From NCBI GenBank assembly GCA_030674155.1, contig CM060344.1, positions 21,496,523 through 21,560,522 on the forward strand: 64,000 bases of DNA, written 5' to 3'. Positions 12,050-24,766 of the stretch are shown here, in pieces. Position numbers and translations under genes: made by a program. The DNA comes from Stramonita haemastoma. Its lineage: Eukaryota; Mollusca; Gastropoda; Neogastropoda; Muricidae. The stretch's first letter is position 1; every line of letters begins with the position of its first letter. Below the pieces are notes generated by a model. The model ran no database searches and was not told where the DNA came from. It worked only from the letters and a program-made list of their open reading frames with translations.

Positions 12050-12310
12050 ACGACCACATCAGTCCTGCTGTTATTGACCTAGTATCCCAAAGTAATTCTC
12101 AAACAATCGCAGTTCCTACTTCTATGCTTTTTCATAATTTCAGATTCTTTCGATCCTACTCCTGATTTTACTACAGCTGTTTCTTCTGAAGCTGCCACTG
12201 CCACTTCTAGTATTCTTGGGCTGCTACTTGTACTACTACTGATGTAGCTACTTCTACTCCTTACTGCGCCAGCACTATTCAGCTGCAACTGTTACTACTC
12301 AGAAAACCAC
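12050..12310. repeat. Degenerate trinucleotide-like tract (TAC/TTC/TGC)
   Basis: Loose CTACTACTACTG and CTTCTACT-type triplets without a strict period. It looks like an old, eroded trinucleotide array. Confidence 0.45.
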
Positions 12311-12762
12311 TGCTATTTTTATTTATTTATTTATTTATTCTTTTATATAGGTGATATTGCTATCATTTACCACGGTTATCGATACTTCTGTTGCCGCTAA
12401 TGTATTTGGTCTATGTTTAAGTTCTGTTTGATTGTAGTCTAGGCAGTTTCCCTATATCTCTGGTAAACTGTTGATACTGTTTAATGCGTGACAAATACAA
12501 AACACAGCCAACATACTGTCGTAGCCCTTGTGGATAGTCCCAAACCTGCAAATGAATCCGAATAGAATTTGCAGAAATGTTTGGTCAAACTATTAATATT
12601 TTTTCATTTCGGAATGGAAGATTCTTTTCATTTCCCTCTGTTTAACACTTACAGGCGAGTTCTCTCTAGCCTAAAGACTTTCGTGACAGTATTGGTGATG
12701 TTTGTTTTCAAGAGGTTACCCACTTTACTTTTTCTTTTAAAACATGCTGGAGTGCCTCAGCA

Positions 12763-12765
<3 letters not shown>

Positions 12766-12836
<71 letters not shown>
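12766..12836. repeat. (TA)n microsatellite
   Basis: About 35 uninterrupted TA dinucleotides. Confidence 0.98.
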
Positions 12837-12839
<3 letters not shown>

Positions 12840-13012
12840 GTTCATAAAAATCCCTAATGTATATAAAAGAAAAGGCTTTTCATGTCCTCTCGTTAGGGTT
12901 TTGATATTTCTACTGATTTTTTCAGTTTAGTCTTTGTTAGATGCATGCATGTCACAATGATCATTTCGTACACAGCTCCAGGATTATTTAAAACAGGTCT
13001 GTGTTTTTAGAA

Positions 13013-13160
13013 AGACACACACAATACAGTACAGTACAGTACAACACAACACAACACAACATAAACACAACACAACATAAAACACGTAACTACACAGACA
13101 CACAGACACACACTCACACACACAGACACACACAGACACAGACACACACACACACACACA

Positions 13161-13245
<85 letters not shown>
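13013..13245. repeat. Compound (GTACA)n-(AACAC)n-(CA)n tract
   Basis: A short CAGTA run and an AACAC run grade into (CAGACA) and then pure CA for the last 85 bp. Open frames on both strands here are shadows of the repeat. Confidence 0.95.
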
Positions 13246-13248
<3 letters not shown>

Positions 13249-13394
13249 GAAAAGACAATACGAAATGTTTATTTCCATGGAGAGCCATAAGCACCAATGT
13301 ACTTCATACGTCCAGTCCTCACCAGTTACAGAGACTATACATGTGGAACAAAAACACAAATGGCAGCAATGAATGATGATCACGATATTCTAAC

Positions 13395-13570
13395 GATGAT
13401 AACAATATAAAAAAAAATAATAATGATAATAAAGCAACAATGATGATAAAAATAACAGCAATAATAATAATGGAATAGTAATAATGTTAACAACATTAAT
13501 AATAATAATAATACTAATAACAATAACAATAATAATAATAAATAATAATAGTTATTATTATTATAGTAGT
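13395..13570. repeat. Degenerate (AAT)n tract
   Basis: AATAAT and AACAAT triplets with frequent substitutions. The minus strand reads as a tyrosine/leucine-rich frame by composition alone. Confidence 0.85.
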
Positions 13571-13756
13571 AGTCATAACAATGATGAAGTGTTGGTTTCA
13601 AGACTATAAAAGAAATATCGCTAATACAAACATAACAAAAAAAAGAAGGTATGGGTGGGGGAGAATCGAATGCTTCAGGAAAGGAAAAAGATTAAGTGGG
13701 ATGGGGAAGGAAGTCTGAGCTGAATGCGGAGGAACAGGGGAGGAAAATAGACTTTT

Positions 13757-15050
13757 GGTGCTGTCTTTTTGATACAGCACTTTGCTATCTTTTTGATACA
13801 GCACTTTGCTATCTTTTTGATACAGCACTTTGCTATCTTTTTGATACAGCACTTTGCTATCTTTTTGATACAGCACTTTGCTATCTTTTTGATACAGCAC
13901 TTTGCTATCTTTTTGATACAGCACTTTGCTATCTTTTTGATACAGCACTTTGCTATCTTTTTGATACAGCACTTTGCTATCTTTTTGATACAGCACTTTG
14001 CTATCTTTTTGGTAGTGTGCATTGCTATCATTTTGGCACAGCACTTTGCTATCTTTTTGCTACAGCACTTTGCTATCTTTTTGATACAGCACTTTGCTAT
14101 CTTTTTGGTAGTGTGCATTGCTATCTTTTTGCTACAGCACTTTGCTATCTTTTTGCTACAGCACTTTGCTATCTTTTTGGTAGTGTGCATTGCTATCTTT
14201 TTGATACAGCAATTTGCTATCTTTTTGGTACAGCACAGTGCTATTGTTTTGGTAGTGTGCATTGCTATCTTTTTGGTACAGCAATTTGCTATCTTTTTGG
14301 TACAGCACTTTGCTATCTTTTTGGTAGTGTGCATTGCTATCTTTTTGCTACAGCACTTTGCTATCTTTTTGCTACAGCACTTTGCTATCTTTTTGGTAGT
14401 GTGCATTGCTATCTTTTTGCTACAGCAATTTGCTATCTTTTTGGTACAGCACAGTGCTATCTTTTGGTAGTGTGCATTGCTATCTTTTTGCTACAGCACT
14501 TTGCTATCTTTTTGGTACAGCACTTTGCTATCTTTTTGGTAGTGTGCATTGCTATCTTTTTGGTACAGCACTTTGCTATCTTTTTGGTACAGCACAGTGC
14601 TATCTTTTTGGTAGTGTGCATTGCTATCTTTTTGGTACAGCACAGTGCTATCTTTTTGGTAGTGTGCATTGCTATCTTTTTGGTACAGCACAGTGCTATA
14701 GTTTTGGTACAGAACAGTGCTATCTTTTTGGTACAGCACAGTGCTATCTTTTTGGTACAGAACAGTGCTATCTTTTTGGTACAGCACAGTGCTATCTTTT
14801 TGGTACAGCACAGTGGTATATTTTTGGTACAGTTCAGTGCTATATTTTTTGGTACAGTTCAGTGCTATATTTTTTGGTACAGTTCAGTGCTATATTTTTG
14901 GTACAGTACAGTGCTATCTTTTTGGTACAGTACATTGCTCTATTTTCACTCTGAACATTGCTGTCTTTTGTACTGCAGAGTGCCATTGTTTTGGTACAGC
15001 ACAGTGCTTTCTATTTTGTAGGGTGCATTGCTATTACTTTGGTATAACAT
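13757..15050. repeat. 24-bp minisatellite with 72-bp higher-order repeat
   Basis: About 53 units of 24 bp with the shared core TTGCTATCTTTTT. The left block (to about 14010) is about ten near-identical units with GATACAGCAC. From 14011 a second unit type, GGTAGTGTGCATTG, enters at 14011, 14107, 14179, 14251, 14323, 14395, 14466, 14538, 14610 and 14658. Most steps are exactly 72 bp, which is a three-unit higher-order repeat; the 71-bp step reflects one deleted T near 14462. The right block (about 14680-14940) is mainly GGTACAGCACAGTG and GGTACAGTTCAGTG units, then decays. Because 24 is a multiple of three and the units lack stops, frames of up to 441 codons are open on both strands. I treat these as artefacts. 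Confidence 0.96.
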
Positions 15051-15129
15051 TCAGAGGGGATGTCATAGGGGGGAGGAAGGTGGTCTCTTCACCCCCCCCC
15101 CCCCCTCCCCAAATCAGGCATCTCTGTCT

Positions 15130-15475
15130 ATCAAACCTTTAGCTAGCAGATGTTCCTCCATGTGCCACTAAACTACAGCAATTCAACAGCTGCTCAGTTA
15201 GACTTACCACTCGGCCTTGAAGCTTGAGAAAAATCCAGTCTCTCGGATGAGACAATAAACCGAGGCCCCGTGTGCGAACGCACGCAGAACATCTTGCGCA
15301 CACGTTAAATCCTGTTCCGCTTTTCGTAAGAGTAGGCCATCGTATGCCGGTGGGAACATATGGCATTTACAAAACTGAATACACACGGGGACTGGAAGTA
15401 AAAAAAAAGCATATGATTGCTTATTCCATTTTCCTCGATATAAAAGAATAAATAAATGAATAAATAACAATAAAT
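15130..15475 (+). repeat. SINE-like family 1 copy
   Basis: Order is a decayed head (15140-15230), then CGGATGAGAC, CCGAGGCCCCGTGTGCGAAC, CGTTAAATCCTGTTCCGC, CCGGTGGGAAC, ACACACGGGGACTGGA, GCTTATTCCAT and a CTCGATATAAAAGAATAAAT tail. It is clearly the same family as 58720-59065 (plus) and 61136-61456 (minus). A poly-C run (15092-15106) lies just upstream. Confidence 0.85.
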
Positions 15476-15570
15476 CCCAAAAAAAAAAATTCAGCTACTA
15501 CCATGTTAAAAGTTAGAACGTCTTCTGAGCACACTTGTTCTGTTTATTTCGGTGCCTAAAATGCGCCCTC

Positions 15571-15572
<2 letters not shown>

Positions 15573-15631
<59 letters not shown>
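15573..15631. repeat. (TA)n microsatellite
   Basis: About 29 TA units. Confidence 0.97.
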
Positions 15632-15634
<3 letters not shown>

Positions 15635-17429
15635 AAAGTACAGACATTAAATGAAACATACACTATAAAAGCGTGGATTTTACTTGCTCTGAAAGATTGT
15701 ATACACAATTTTAAATTATCCACAAACTGATCTTTTGAAACGTATAAACTTCGGTACAGCAGGGTTATGATCAAATTCAATTTTTAAAGTGCGTGCAGTT
15801 TTTAAAGAAGCGGAGATCTCTCAATTTAAAGCAGCTTTATTGAAAAAATCCTGATTCAGGCATTATGGATCGTTAATAATGAAAGTAAAAAGAAGTAAAA
15901 ACAAACTTACCCCCCAAAATCACTTTATATTAAACAGAAGGCAGACCATGAGATTAACATTTGTAAAGGGATCGCAAAAGGAATAGCCAGCTATCAATTC
16001 AGCGCTACCTGTCTCACAGCCAATCACTCAGTAAAAAATTCTTTAAAAACCCCCAAAAACCCTCAACAATGGCTAGGGATAACTTAGCATCAACACAAAT
16101 TGGTTCGATAAGAATTAAAAAGAAACATGTGGGATTTTTTTTTAAAAGAGAAAAAAAAAAGATTAAAAATACGAATTGGCTTATGTTTGCATATGTATCG
16201 AAAAATATTTTTCCCAGACAATTTTCAAAGTACATAGAAAAAAACCCTGGCCATTGCACTGACTTTGTAAAGCAGTGAAGTTAGAGATAACATAGATACA
16301 GAATGGATGAATCAAAAAATAAAATTAAAACAGAGAGGAAGGGATCCAACAAGGATGACAGAGGAGCATGAAAAAATGAGTTAATGGTGTTTGAGAGATT
16401 GTGACCTGCAGTGCCGACTGTGACGCAACGTGGTCAAATGAAGCCGTTGAGGAGATACCTGTTTCAGATGGCTACCACTGCTGGTATACAGCGGATTCCT
16501 TATGCAGGTCCATACTGATGGGCGTGGAATATTGCTAAACACACGGCAAAGCAAAAAGGGGCAGTAGTAATCAGAAAGGTACTTCACAAACTGTAGAGTA
16601 ATGTATTCTTTTGTTAACGAACTCCTGTTTGTGAAATCTGAGCTACTCTTTGCATGGAAGAAGAGGAAGACGAATAAGGGCAGGCAATGAGAGTTATCCA
16701 TAACTGAAGTGTGAAATCGAAGAGAAATTGAGCAAATCATCAATATCCTGAACAAAACGAATCTTTCACAAAAAATCCCCACCCACCGGTAATGATGGTG
16801 ACGACGATGGGAAATGATTATATTCATGATAATTAGGGTCAAAGAGTCAAGAAAAAAAGAAACGTAGAGAGGGTAGGGTAGGACACTTTATAGTGACACA
16901 TCTTGCTAGAAACGGTAACTGAGTTATATACAAATAGAGCATAGAACCCACAATAACACCCCTGACCTACGCCCTATAAAAATGTCTTAACCCCCCCCCC
17001 CCCCCCAAACAATTCTGACAACCATTCTTCCTCAAAAGTGGACACACAATGATCAGAATAAATGAATGCCTATTTGTGCTGACAAAACCAAAACATAATT
17101 ATCGTGTACGTTGACCATAAAACAAAATCAATGCTCAAAAATGAATGGCTGGATTATGTTAACTTAGTCATCCATCTAACATCCAATAATGTACACTGTT
17201 GTTGAGAAATCAAAATTATGCTTAACATTTCCAATTTTTTAGGACTGGCATCATGACGGATTATAGTGATACCCATCTTCCCTCTAAAAGCTGCCTAGCT
17301 TTTTCTGGTGTAAAAGAGGGCAACTATAGTATGGAATGAGCTGGCGTAAAAGGATCACTCATCTATGAACACCACACTGAATCATTCGAGTTTATGTGTC
17401 TAGTAGGCAAAAGGACTTGTCAAAAAGCT
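15632..17429. other. Unassigned noncoding sequence
   Basis: AT-rich, with a poly-C run at 16989-17006. No frame of convincing composition or domain content is visible. The longest open frame (16381-16842, minus) has no recognisable motif. Confidence 0.5.
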
Positions 17430-17639
17430 ATTCCAATGTTTTGTTGTAGGCATCTTTAGGAACTGGCATTTGTATTGTTTTTAGATCCTGCAACTGCTTA
17501 CATACAACTTGAAACAAATTAGGATAGCAACAGTTTAAAAAAAAAGATGAAAAGTATTAAAATACTAACTTTTGACTTAAATTACAAGCAATGTAAAATT
17601 CCCACAAGAATCAATTATTGGTGAAAATTCAGTGTTATG

Positions 17640-18540
17640 TAAACTGTATTTCAGGACCAGTTCTGGTTTTATGGAAAGAGAAAACAAATCCGAGAGAGTG
17701 ATTCAAAAATGACCATTCTGCAATAAAGATGATAACAAGATTGTTCATGTCAGTTTAAAAGTCACTCTTGATTGTAAAGTATGCAAACAATGTTCGCTGT
17801 TTTACAAGATTACCTGATGTTTTGATTTTTTTTCTCTCAATCTCAGCAAAGATTTAGGAGTAACACTCAAACTTACCACCTCTCACTTCTACCCAGTTAA
17901 TCAGGAATATTCCCTTTCAGGTGCAGTAAACTATTCTCTTAGAATTCATATCAAACTGCAAACACTGGTTCTTAGCAAACAACTCGAAATATGTAAAAAC
18001 AAAACCAATAAGAACTTACACGTTTAAAAATATTTAAAATGCTATCATTTCAGCTTTTGTAGAAATGTATTTTATCATGCCTTGTTCTGATTGCGTAGTT
18101 AAGCAAAATACATTCTGGTCATAACTATGCTGTTACTATCAGTATCACCTAAATCTGTTGTATAGTATAATCTGACACACGAAAACTGCTAAGTATTTCA
18201 AGAACGATAAAACTAGTTGGGAAGGAACAGCTCAGTGGTCAGAGCATTCGCTTTTTCCAAACTCAGTTAAGCAAGATTGAGCGTGGTTATCAAGTGGAAT
18301 GGATGGCCGTTTGCACGCCTTGGTTTCAGTTTAGTCCCCAAGTTCACCCAGCTGTAAATGAGTATTTGCCATCTTTAGCATCAGGGAAGGTAAAGCAGCG
18401 AGGGAGAGGAGATGGGCGCCGCCCTCAAGATGCTGGCCCCTAAAGAAGCTGGTCTCTGATGCCTCACTCCCCAACGACCACATAAGTCATGGGAGCACCT
18501 TTACCTTTTAAAGCCAGTCTGATGCATGATTTAACATTCT
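17640..18540. repeat. Module B, interrupted by a SINE-like element
   Basis: It opens with GTAAACTGTATTTCAGG and contains TTTCAGCTTTTGTAGAAATG, CATGCCTTGTTCTGATTG and ACTATCAGTATCACC. Its end, CAGTCTGATGCATGAT (about 18517), is separated from the rest by the element at 18206-18515. Confidence 0.7.
18206..18515 (+). repeat. SINE-like family 2, near full length
   Basis: The head has a tRNA-type A box region, AGCTCAGTGGTCAGAGCATT. The body has AGTCCCCAAGTTCACCCAGC, TCAGGGAAGGTAAAGCAGCG and GATGGGCGCC, and the end has CCCCAACGACCACATAAG and CACCTTTACCTTTT. It shares all these blocks with 38540-38838, and most with the truncated 37525-37722. A pol III origin is inferred from the A box. Confidence 0.85.
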
Positions 18541-18567
18541 ATATTTACTTCGAAAAGAGATACACAT

Positions 18568-18589
18568 AATGACAGACAGACAGACAGAC

Positions 18590-18669
<80 letters not shown>

Positions 18670-18690
18670 GGGGGGAGGGGGGGAAGGAGG
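18568..18690. repeat. (GACA)n-(GA)n-(G)n compound tract
   Basis: Six GACA units, about 70 bp of GA, then a G-rich end with runs of seven to ten G. The G-rich end could fold as a quadruplex. Confidence 0.95.
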
Positions 18691-18721
18691 AATACACTGT
18701 TGGCAGCAAAATCACGTATTT

Positions 18722-19345
18722 TTGTAAACTTTATTTCAGGGTAAATGCTGATTTTATGATAAAAGAAAACAATCAGAAGCACTTAGTCATAGAAGAGCAG
18801 CGAAATGTGACCACGAAGAGCGAGATGTTTCATGTCATTACATACAACGTTCAACGCTTTACAAAGCTAACAGATGTTGTCAAGGCATTTGCATTGCTTC
18901 ATCTCAGCAAGAGTTTTGCGAGTGACACGTAACTTGACATCCAATATTACCACCATGTTTTTCAGAAATAATCCTACAAATGTATGTCAACTATTTTACA
19001 TAGAAGGCAAGAAAAAAACAACAACAAACAAACAACAACAACAACAAATCACTTGAAAGAATTTTGAAACATTCCAAAAGTCAATATCAATCTAAGGTAT
19101 TTCAACAAAATTTCAAACAATACAACCCCAGCTTCTGTGGAACAGTATTTTTGATATGCCTTGTTCTTCTTCAGTGCATCGTCAAATAAAAAAAAAGTCA
19201 TGACAATTCAGTTTTTATCATTATCAACCAAAATGTGTTTGCAATTTTTCGGGGGTATAATACATTGTGACAAAATGAAGTGGCCAAATATTCTAAGAAC
19301 AGAAAAAAACCCAGTCTGATGCATGATCTTACAAGCTTTGTTAAA
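18722..19345. repeat. Module C, tandem paralogue of module B
   Basis: It starts with TTTGTAAACTTTATTTCAGG, as in module B at 17638, and contains ACAACGTTCAACGCTTTACA, CAGCTTCTGTGGAACAG, ATGCCTTGTTCTTCTTC and CAGTCTGATGCATGATC. B and C lie head to tail, so part of copy 2 was duplicated again locally. Confidence 0.75.
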
Positions 19346-19428
19346 ACAATAACAGTTTCCCTGTTACTTTAAAACTCGAACATTTTTTATTTTTTTATTT
19401 TATAAATGGTGCAGTACAATCCACGTCT

Positions 19429-19432
<4 letters not shown>

Positions 19433-19525
<93 letters not shown>

Positions 19526-19650
19526 AGAACAGACAGACAGACAGAGAGACAGAGACAGAAGACAGAGACAGGGAGAGAGACAGACAGACAGACAGAGAGA
19601 GACAGAGAGAGACATAGACAGGCAGATACAAAGAGATACAGAAAAATGGC
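19433..19650. repeat. (GA)n then GACA/GAGA mixed tract
   Basis: About 90 bp of GA followed by GACA-rich sequence. It occupies the site homologous to 1620-1716. Long serine/leucine frames on the minus strand arise from the repeat. Confidence 0.96.
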
Positions 19651-19706
19651 GAGAGGGCTTGCTTTCAGCTCCAAAAGGGACATGACCAAGACCACACGTC
19701 TGTCTA

Positions 19707-19900
19707 AAACGAAGAATTACCTGAAAAAAAAGGAGTGGTAGGGTTAAGGGAGAGGACTGGACTGACCAAGGCATTAGAGTGGTTGAGGTAGTGGTGCGGC
19801 CAAGGCCACTGACAAAATCCACAGTCAACACGGCGTTACATCACGGTCAATAAAGCCATCGCGACATCTCATCACTATCTGACCATAAACACACATCCAC
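19707..19900. repeat. Island nearly identical to 1764-1955
   Basis: Partner of the 192-bp island. It differs by a 2-nt A-run change and three substitutions, while homologous sequence on both sides is strongly diverged. Confidence 0.85.
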
Positions 19901-20559
19901 ACAAGTTGCAGCGATGATCACAAACAGGAGTAATGAGAGCTAGAACGTGTGTACCAGTTTGCTTTGATGAGGGAAGGGATCTATGTCAGCTCTTCTCCAC
20001 CAGTCTACTACACAAACACATCAGCTGGAAGCTACAACGACAAAAAGGAGATGACAAAAAAAACCTTCATCAATAAACACAACATCACGCGCGCTAGCTA
20101 GTCTTTACCGTTATCAACAGGCAATTCAAAATAATGCAATCCACAAAGAATCCCTTTTGTCCCTTCTAGTCCGTTTGCTCAGGCTTTATGTAACCTAGAG
20201 ATCGATCGTATCTTGTGTTATAGAGACGAAGAAAATGTACACGTTTCAAAGAAAACACAACAGTAGCATTTCTTTTTACAAATCTGATAAAAAAATATCT
20301 GATAATATGACGTTCATTAGTAGGAAGAATTGGCTGGAAATAGCAGAAGAAATTTGTTCAATACTGTCTCGATCCACTAAAAAGGCCCCCCCCCCCCCCC
20401 CGCAGACACACACTTCCAGCTGACCTTTTGACAAAAACTGAGAGAGGATGTGTACGTTGCCTCTAGAATTATAAAAAAAGGCATGTCAGTACTTGGTTCA
20501 CCTTTTGGTATAGTATGCATATAAGTTTTGTCATTCTAAAACAAAGACAAGCATTCTCT

Positions 20560-20634
20560 TCAATATATATATATATCTATATATATATATATATCTATAT
20601 TATATCTATATATATATATATATATATATATTAT
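20560..20634. repeat. (TA)n with CTATA interruptions
   Basis: TA run with regularly placed TCTATA and TTATATC breaks. Confidence 0.95.
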
Positions 20635-21769
20635 AGAACCTCCTCAGATTTGATGGCCAAATGAATCTGCTATACCTTTATGGGTATCAGAGACGTATGG
20701 GCCAAACAAAGCACAAGTTCACCTAACATTCATTGAACATGTAGACATTTACCAGGCAGAACTCAGTGAGCAGAGCAGCTCATCTTTAGCGCTATGCTAA
20801 CACAGCAACAGTCCCAGTTTGCTGATGAAGATTAGGAGAAAAATTCAAAATATGGACACCCCCCCCCCCCAAAAAAAAGAGAAGAAAATCCTGCATTCAG
20901 GTCAGAACACCGGATAAAATTAAGCAAGGACTTATTCCCGAAACAGTTTTCTTCGAATGATTGACTCGTATGAAGAAACGTAAATCTATGTTACACTCTT
21001 TCAAATGTCACAGATTAAACACAGACATCAAATTAAAGGAAGGGGGGGGGGGGGGTTGTAAACAAACCATTGTGTGATGGGCCCTGATGCTGAAATGGTT
21101 GTCAGCAAGTCTGCCTAAAAGTTCAGGGGTGAATACAATACACTGGGTGCAGCTTATCAAAGAAAGCTTTCACTGCAGTTCCTAACTGAAACTTGTATTG
21201 TAGAGCTTATAAACTCTCCTAGCTGTTGAAAATAAAATATCAGTTCTCTGGCTAGAACAAAATCCAACTAACTTGACGGATTTTCATCACGGATGTCATT
21301 AACGCACAAAGAAAAATGATGATTGGCAAGCAATTTTTTAAAATGCTTCGCTGGATTCTCCATTGTATGGTACACTCATCCGTTATCTGCTTTCTCTAAT
21401 TCTCTGAATGCTGTCAACTCTTCAAGCAGAGCCTCCACCTCTCCCCCCAAAAAGTTATCTTTTGGTTCCATGTCAAACTATTCTCTGTCCATCAAGTTAA
21501 GGCTAATATGCAAAACAGTAACTCCACACAGCAAACTAAAGAACCATGTGAAGGATCTATGGATTACTATCTCTGGAACTCTGTTTCTAAAACAAAAGTG
21601 ACCATAACAGTAAGTAGGCTGCTGAGGATAAAATCCAGATATGCATTGTTGTATTAACATAATATGGGCTTATCTACCAACACTTAAAGTTACCTACCAC
21701 CTTAGCAAATACTACTTCACCTTGGCTATAGTCTTCCCAAAATGCCACAGACAGTGATTTGGTCTACAA

Positions 21770-22610
21770 CAGAAAACAAATGGGTTTGCTCAGTTACATC
21801 AGAAACAAGTGTTTTTGTTGTAAGAGTCCTCCAGGGAAATCAACTACGGCGACCTGCCACAGAAGATTTCACCTGATGCTACCAGAATCATTGAAATAAA
21901 CCAAACTAGGATCTACCTCAGGCATACTTGTTTCAGTTTGAATACAATACTGAAAGGATCAGCAACCAGGATAGTGCAGTCACACAGAGTGTAAGAAAAG
22001 GATGTCTGAGCAGACGATCAACTAGGACAAACCCCGTAACTCTTAGAGTTTACTTTCAACTAAATGCCATCTGAAAGAACAAGTAAGTAGGGCCATGCTT
22101 TCACACTACAGTTTGGTTTGGATGAACACAGTCTGATAGGACAAGCAGCTAGGGCCATTTCGTCACACAGGCTTTATCAAACGCTATCTGGAATGATCAA
22201 CAGTTAACACCTCACGATTATGAAGCTAACCTTGTCAGACAAGGATGAACAAATGGGAAGAAACTTACTCTGCGAGACAAAGTTTAAACTACGCTAAGTG
22301 AAGAAGTCAGAAACGTAGACCACTCTGATCTTTCATAGAAGTTTTCCAAACACTATTGAAAATGGCAAGGAATTAAAACTGAACTGTCATACAAACCTTT
22401 ACAAAGCTCTGTTCCAAATTGTAAGCAATTAGGGTCTCCCTGTCACACAAAGTTTAACCATAGCAAACACTGTCTGAAAACTGAGATTGCTCTGTCACAC
22501 AACATTAACTTTCAACCTATAAAGACTTAGAGAGAAAGCCAGATGGATTGCTCTGTCAAGACATAGTAAAGTTTTCACAAAAATGACAAATCTAAAGCTC
22601 ATTCAATGTT
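21770..22610. repeat. Degenerate tandem repeat, copy 2 counterpart of 2900-4030
   Basis: Repeated CAACTAGGAC, CAACCAGGATAGTGCAGTCA and TTAGGGTCTCCCTGTCACAC words mark decayed units. No 57-bp regular sub-array is present here. Confidence 0.55.
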
Positions 22611-23560
22611 CATGGATACAACAAGAAATCTGGATAAACGTTAGCAATGGCACAATGCAGACGACATAGTCTAGTATCACACGTGTAATTATGAAAAGCA
22701 ATATTAATTCAACAACAATGATATCATCTCACATGATTTTCAATTTCCCTTGTTATCGTACCATCACACCGTCTTTTGCTTCCACCAACATTTTACTTAA
22801 GACTCCACCACACGTACAGAGATTTTATAGTGAATAGCTACTTCCTTCATTGGCATTTTTGCTCTGTTGTTTTCTATACACAATAGCCATACCGAGGAAA
22901 GTTTTACTTCTGGTACAACACAATTCCTTATCTCTGTTCAACCACAATTACAAACTCCATCATTCCTGATCGACAAATTCACCTACTCCTTAACCATGCT
23001 TTGCAATAATGAAGGTAGTTCTATAGAAATAGTATACAAGAAATAAGCACATTTAGTCCAACACACGGTTAAAATTATTATAAAAAATCGTACATAGAAC
23101 ATGCCTTGGAAGTCAAACATCTCCATTAAATAACAAGACAAACAGTGCACCATCACGAATCTTTATTATAACATTACATCGCATTCTCTAAAACAGGAAA
23201 TTTGTGTGTGATTTACCCAATACTGATTGAAAAGAGTTTTACAAAATCAAGGAATAGGAAGAGAAAGTGAAGCTCAGCCAATAAGGTAATAAGAACACAC
23301 AGCTATTAATTTAATCTACACATCGAATTTAAATCACAACATTTCAAAACTCATTGACAGGAAAGTTACATGATAAAGATTAAATAAAGCAAGAAAACAC
23401 AGGGAAGATAATTTCAAAACTGCTCTTTAAAAACTCATAGAAAAAAATAAACACAACTTAGTATGATATACCTAGCGATAATATTTAACACAAGTCAAAA
23501 AACGGGAACAATAATCGATGCGACTGAGTGATTTGTTGAAAGTTCAAAGAAATCTATACA
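22610..23560. other. AT-rich noncoding sequence
   Basis: Aligned with 4100-5100 of copy 1. No gene visible. Confidence 0.55.
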
Positions 23561-23561
23561 C

Positions 23562-23563
<2 letters not shown>

Positions 23564-23612
<49 letters not shown>
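23564..23612. repeat. Poly-T run of 49
   Basis: Uninterrupted T homopolymer. It could be the 3' tail of a minus-strand retroposed element, but no such element is recognisable beside it. Confidence 0.97.
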
Positions 23613-23615
<3 letters not shown>

Positions 23616-23821
23616 GAATTGTGCAACACATCCTAGGGCAAACTATACTAACAATGAAGCATTTGTACCAAAACTTGATCGCATTGTTTATCCAGAGCAA
23701 ATGGACATAATCGCTCAATTGTATAGAGGAAATCAGGCAAGTGAGGGGAAAAAAACCCAATAAACTCCGACTTCAAACAGCGAAACAAATCAATCAAGTA
23801 AGGTGAAAGCTATCAACCCAG

Positions 23822-23911
23822 ACTGTTTGAATCTACACAGTACACGTTATCATATTAACAATATGAACTGTTTGAATCTACACAGTACACGTTATCATAT
23901 CAACAATATGA
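23822..23911. repeat. 45-bp direct repeat, two units
   Basis: ACTGTTTGAATCTACACAG starts at 23822 and 23867. The two copies differ at only one or two positions. Confidence 0.95.
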
Positions 23912-24654
23912 ACAGGAAAAAAAGGAACTACATACAATCTGCCATCTGATTCTGCCGCGGAATACGAGCCAAAGATACAAGTTCTCCACGTATGTCCTTC
24001 TTTTCTGTTAGTTTCAGACCTGACTGTCTCTCACTCAGCATGGGGGATGTAGTTGTCAATGCATAGAATCAATGATGCCCACACTGTCTTTTAAGCACAA
24101 TGAACAGGGACTGCAGGTCTGCAGGCAACAGATAAGCCTTCTTAGTTCAATATCGCCCACACACAGGTGTCAACAGAGGAAAAAAAATTCAGAAAAAAAG
24201 AGAAAAAACCAGACAAATTTTCTGAATAAACAGTCTACAAAGTGACAGCCAAAAGAATTCTTTAAAAAAAATAATGATGTAGCAATCAGCACACTATTTC
24301 CTCAGAGAGCACAGGACTAAAAGTAATTTGGCCATCTTTGATTTCATGTTTATGCGGATGTTTATTTGCTGATGTGGCTCTATTTGGGTGTTTTATGTCT
24401 GCAAAACTGTAGCTTGCAGCCATAAAAATGAGGCAAAGACCACAAACCTTAGCATTTCTTCTAAACATTTTCCTGGGGTCAGATAAGTGGAAAAGTAACA
24501 CAAGCACTGAATCATTATATTGTCACAGAAACGTTCAACAACCTGAGCTGTTGAATCCCATTGATGCAGTTTTTCATTCAGATATGCTGAAGCGCAGCTA
24601 CAACTACCACTTCTCCTAATTGGCTCACAGCTTTGTCTAAAACTAGTTTTGGAC

Positions 24655-24655
24655 A

Positions 24656-24727
<72 letters not shown>

Positions 24728-24766
24728 ACATACACACACACAAACACACACACACACACACACACT
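24655..24766. repeat. (CA)n microsatellite
   Basis: About 55 CA units with a few ACAA and ATA interruptions. Confidence 0.97.

Noticed and set aside
13604..15021. Long repeat-peptide frames on both strands
   Set aside because: They are explained by a stop-free 24-bp unit. Several phases are open at once.
16381..16842. 153-codon minus-strand frame
   Set aside because: No domain, low-complexity start with histidine/arginine runs, and no supporting exon structure.
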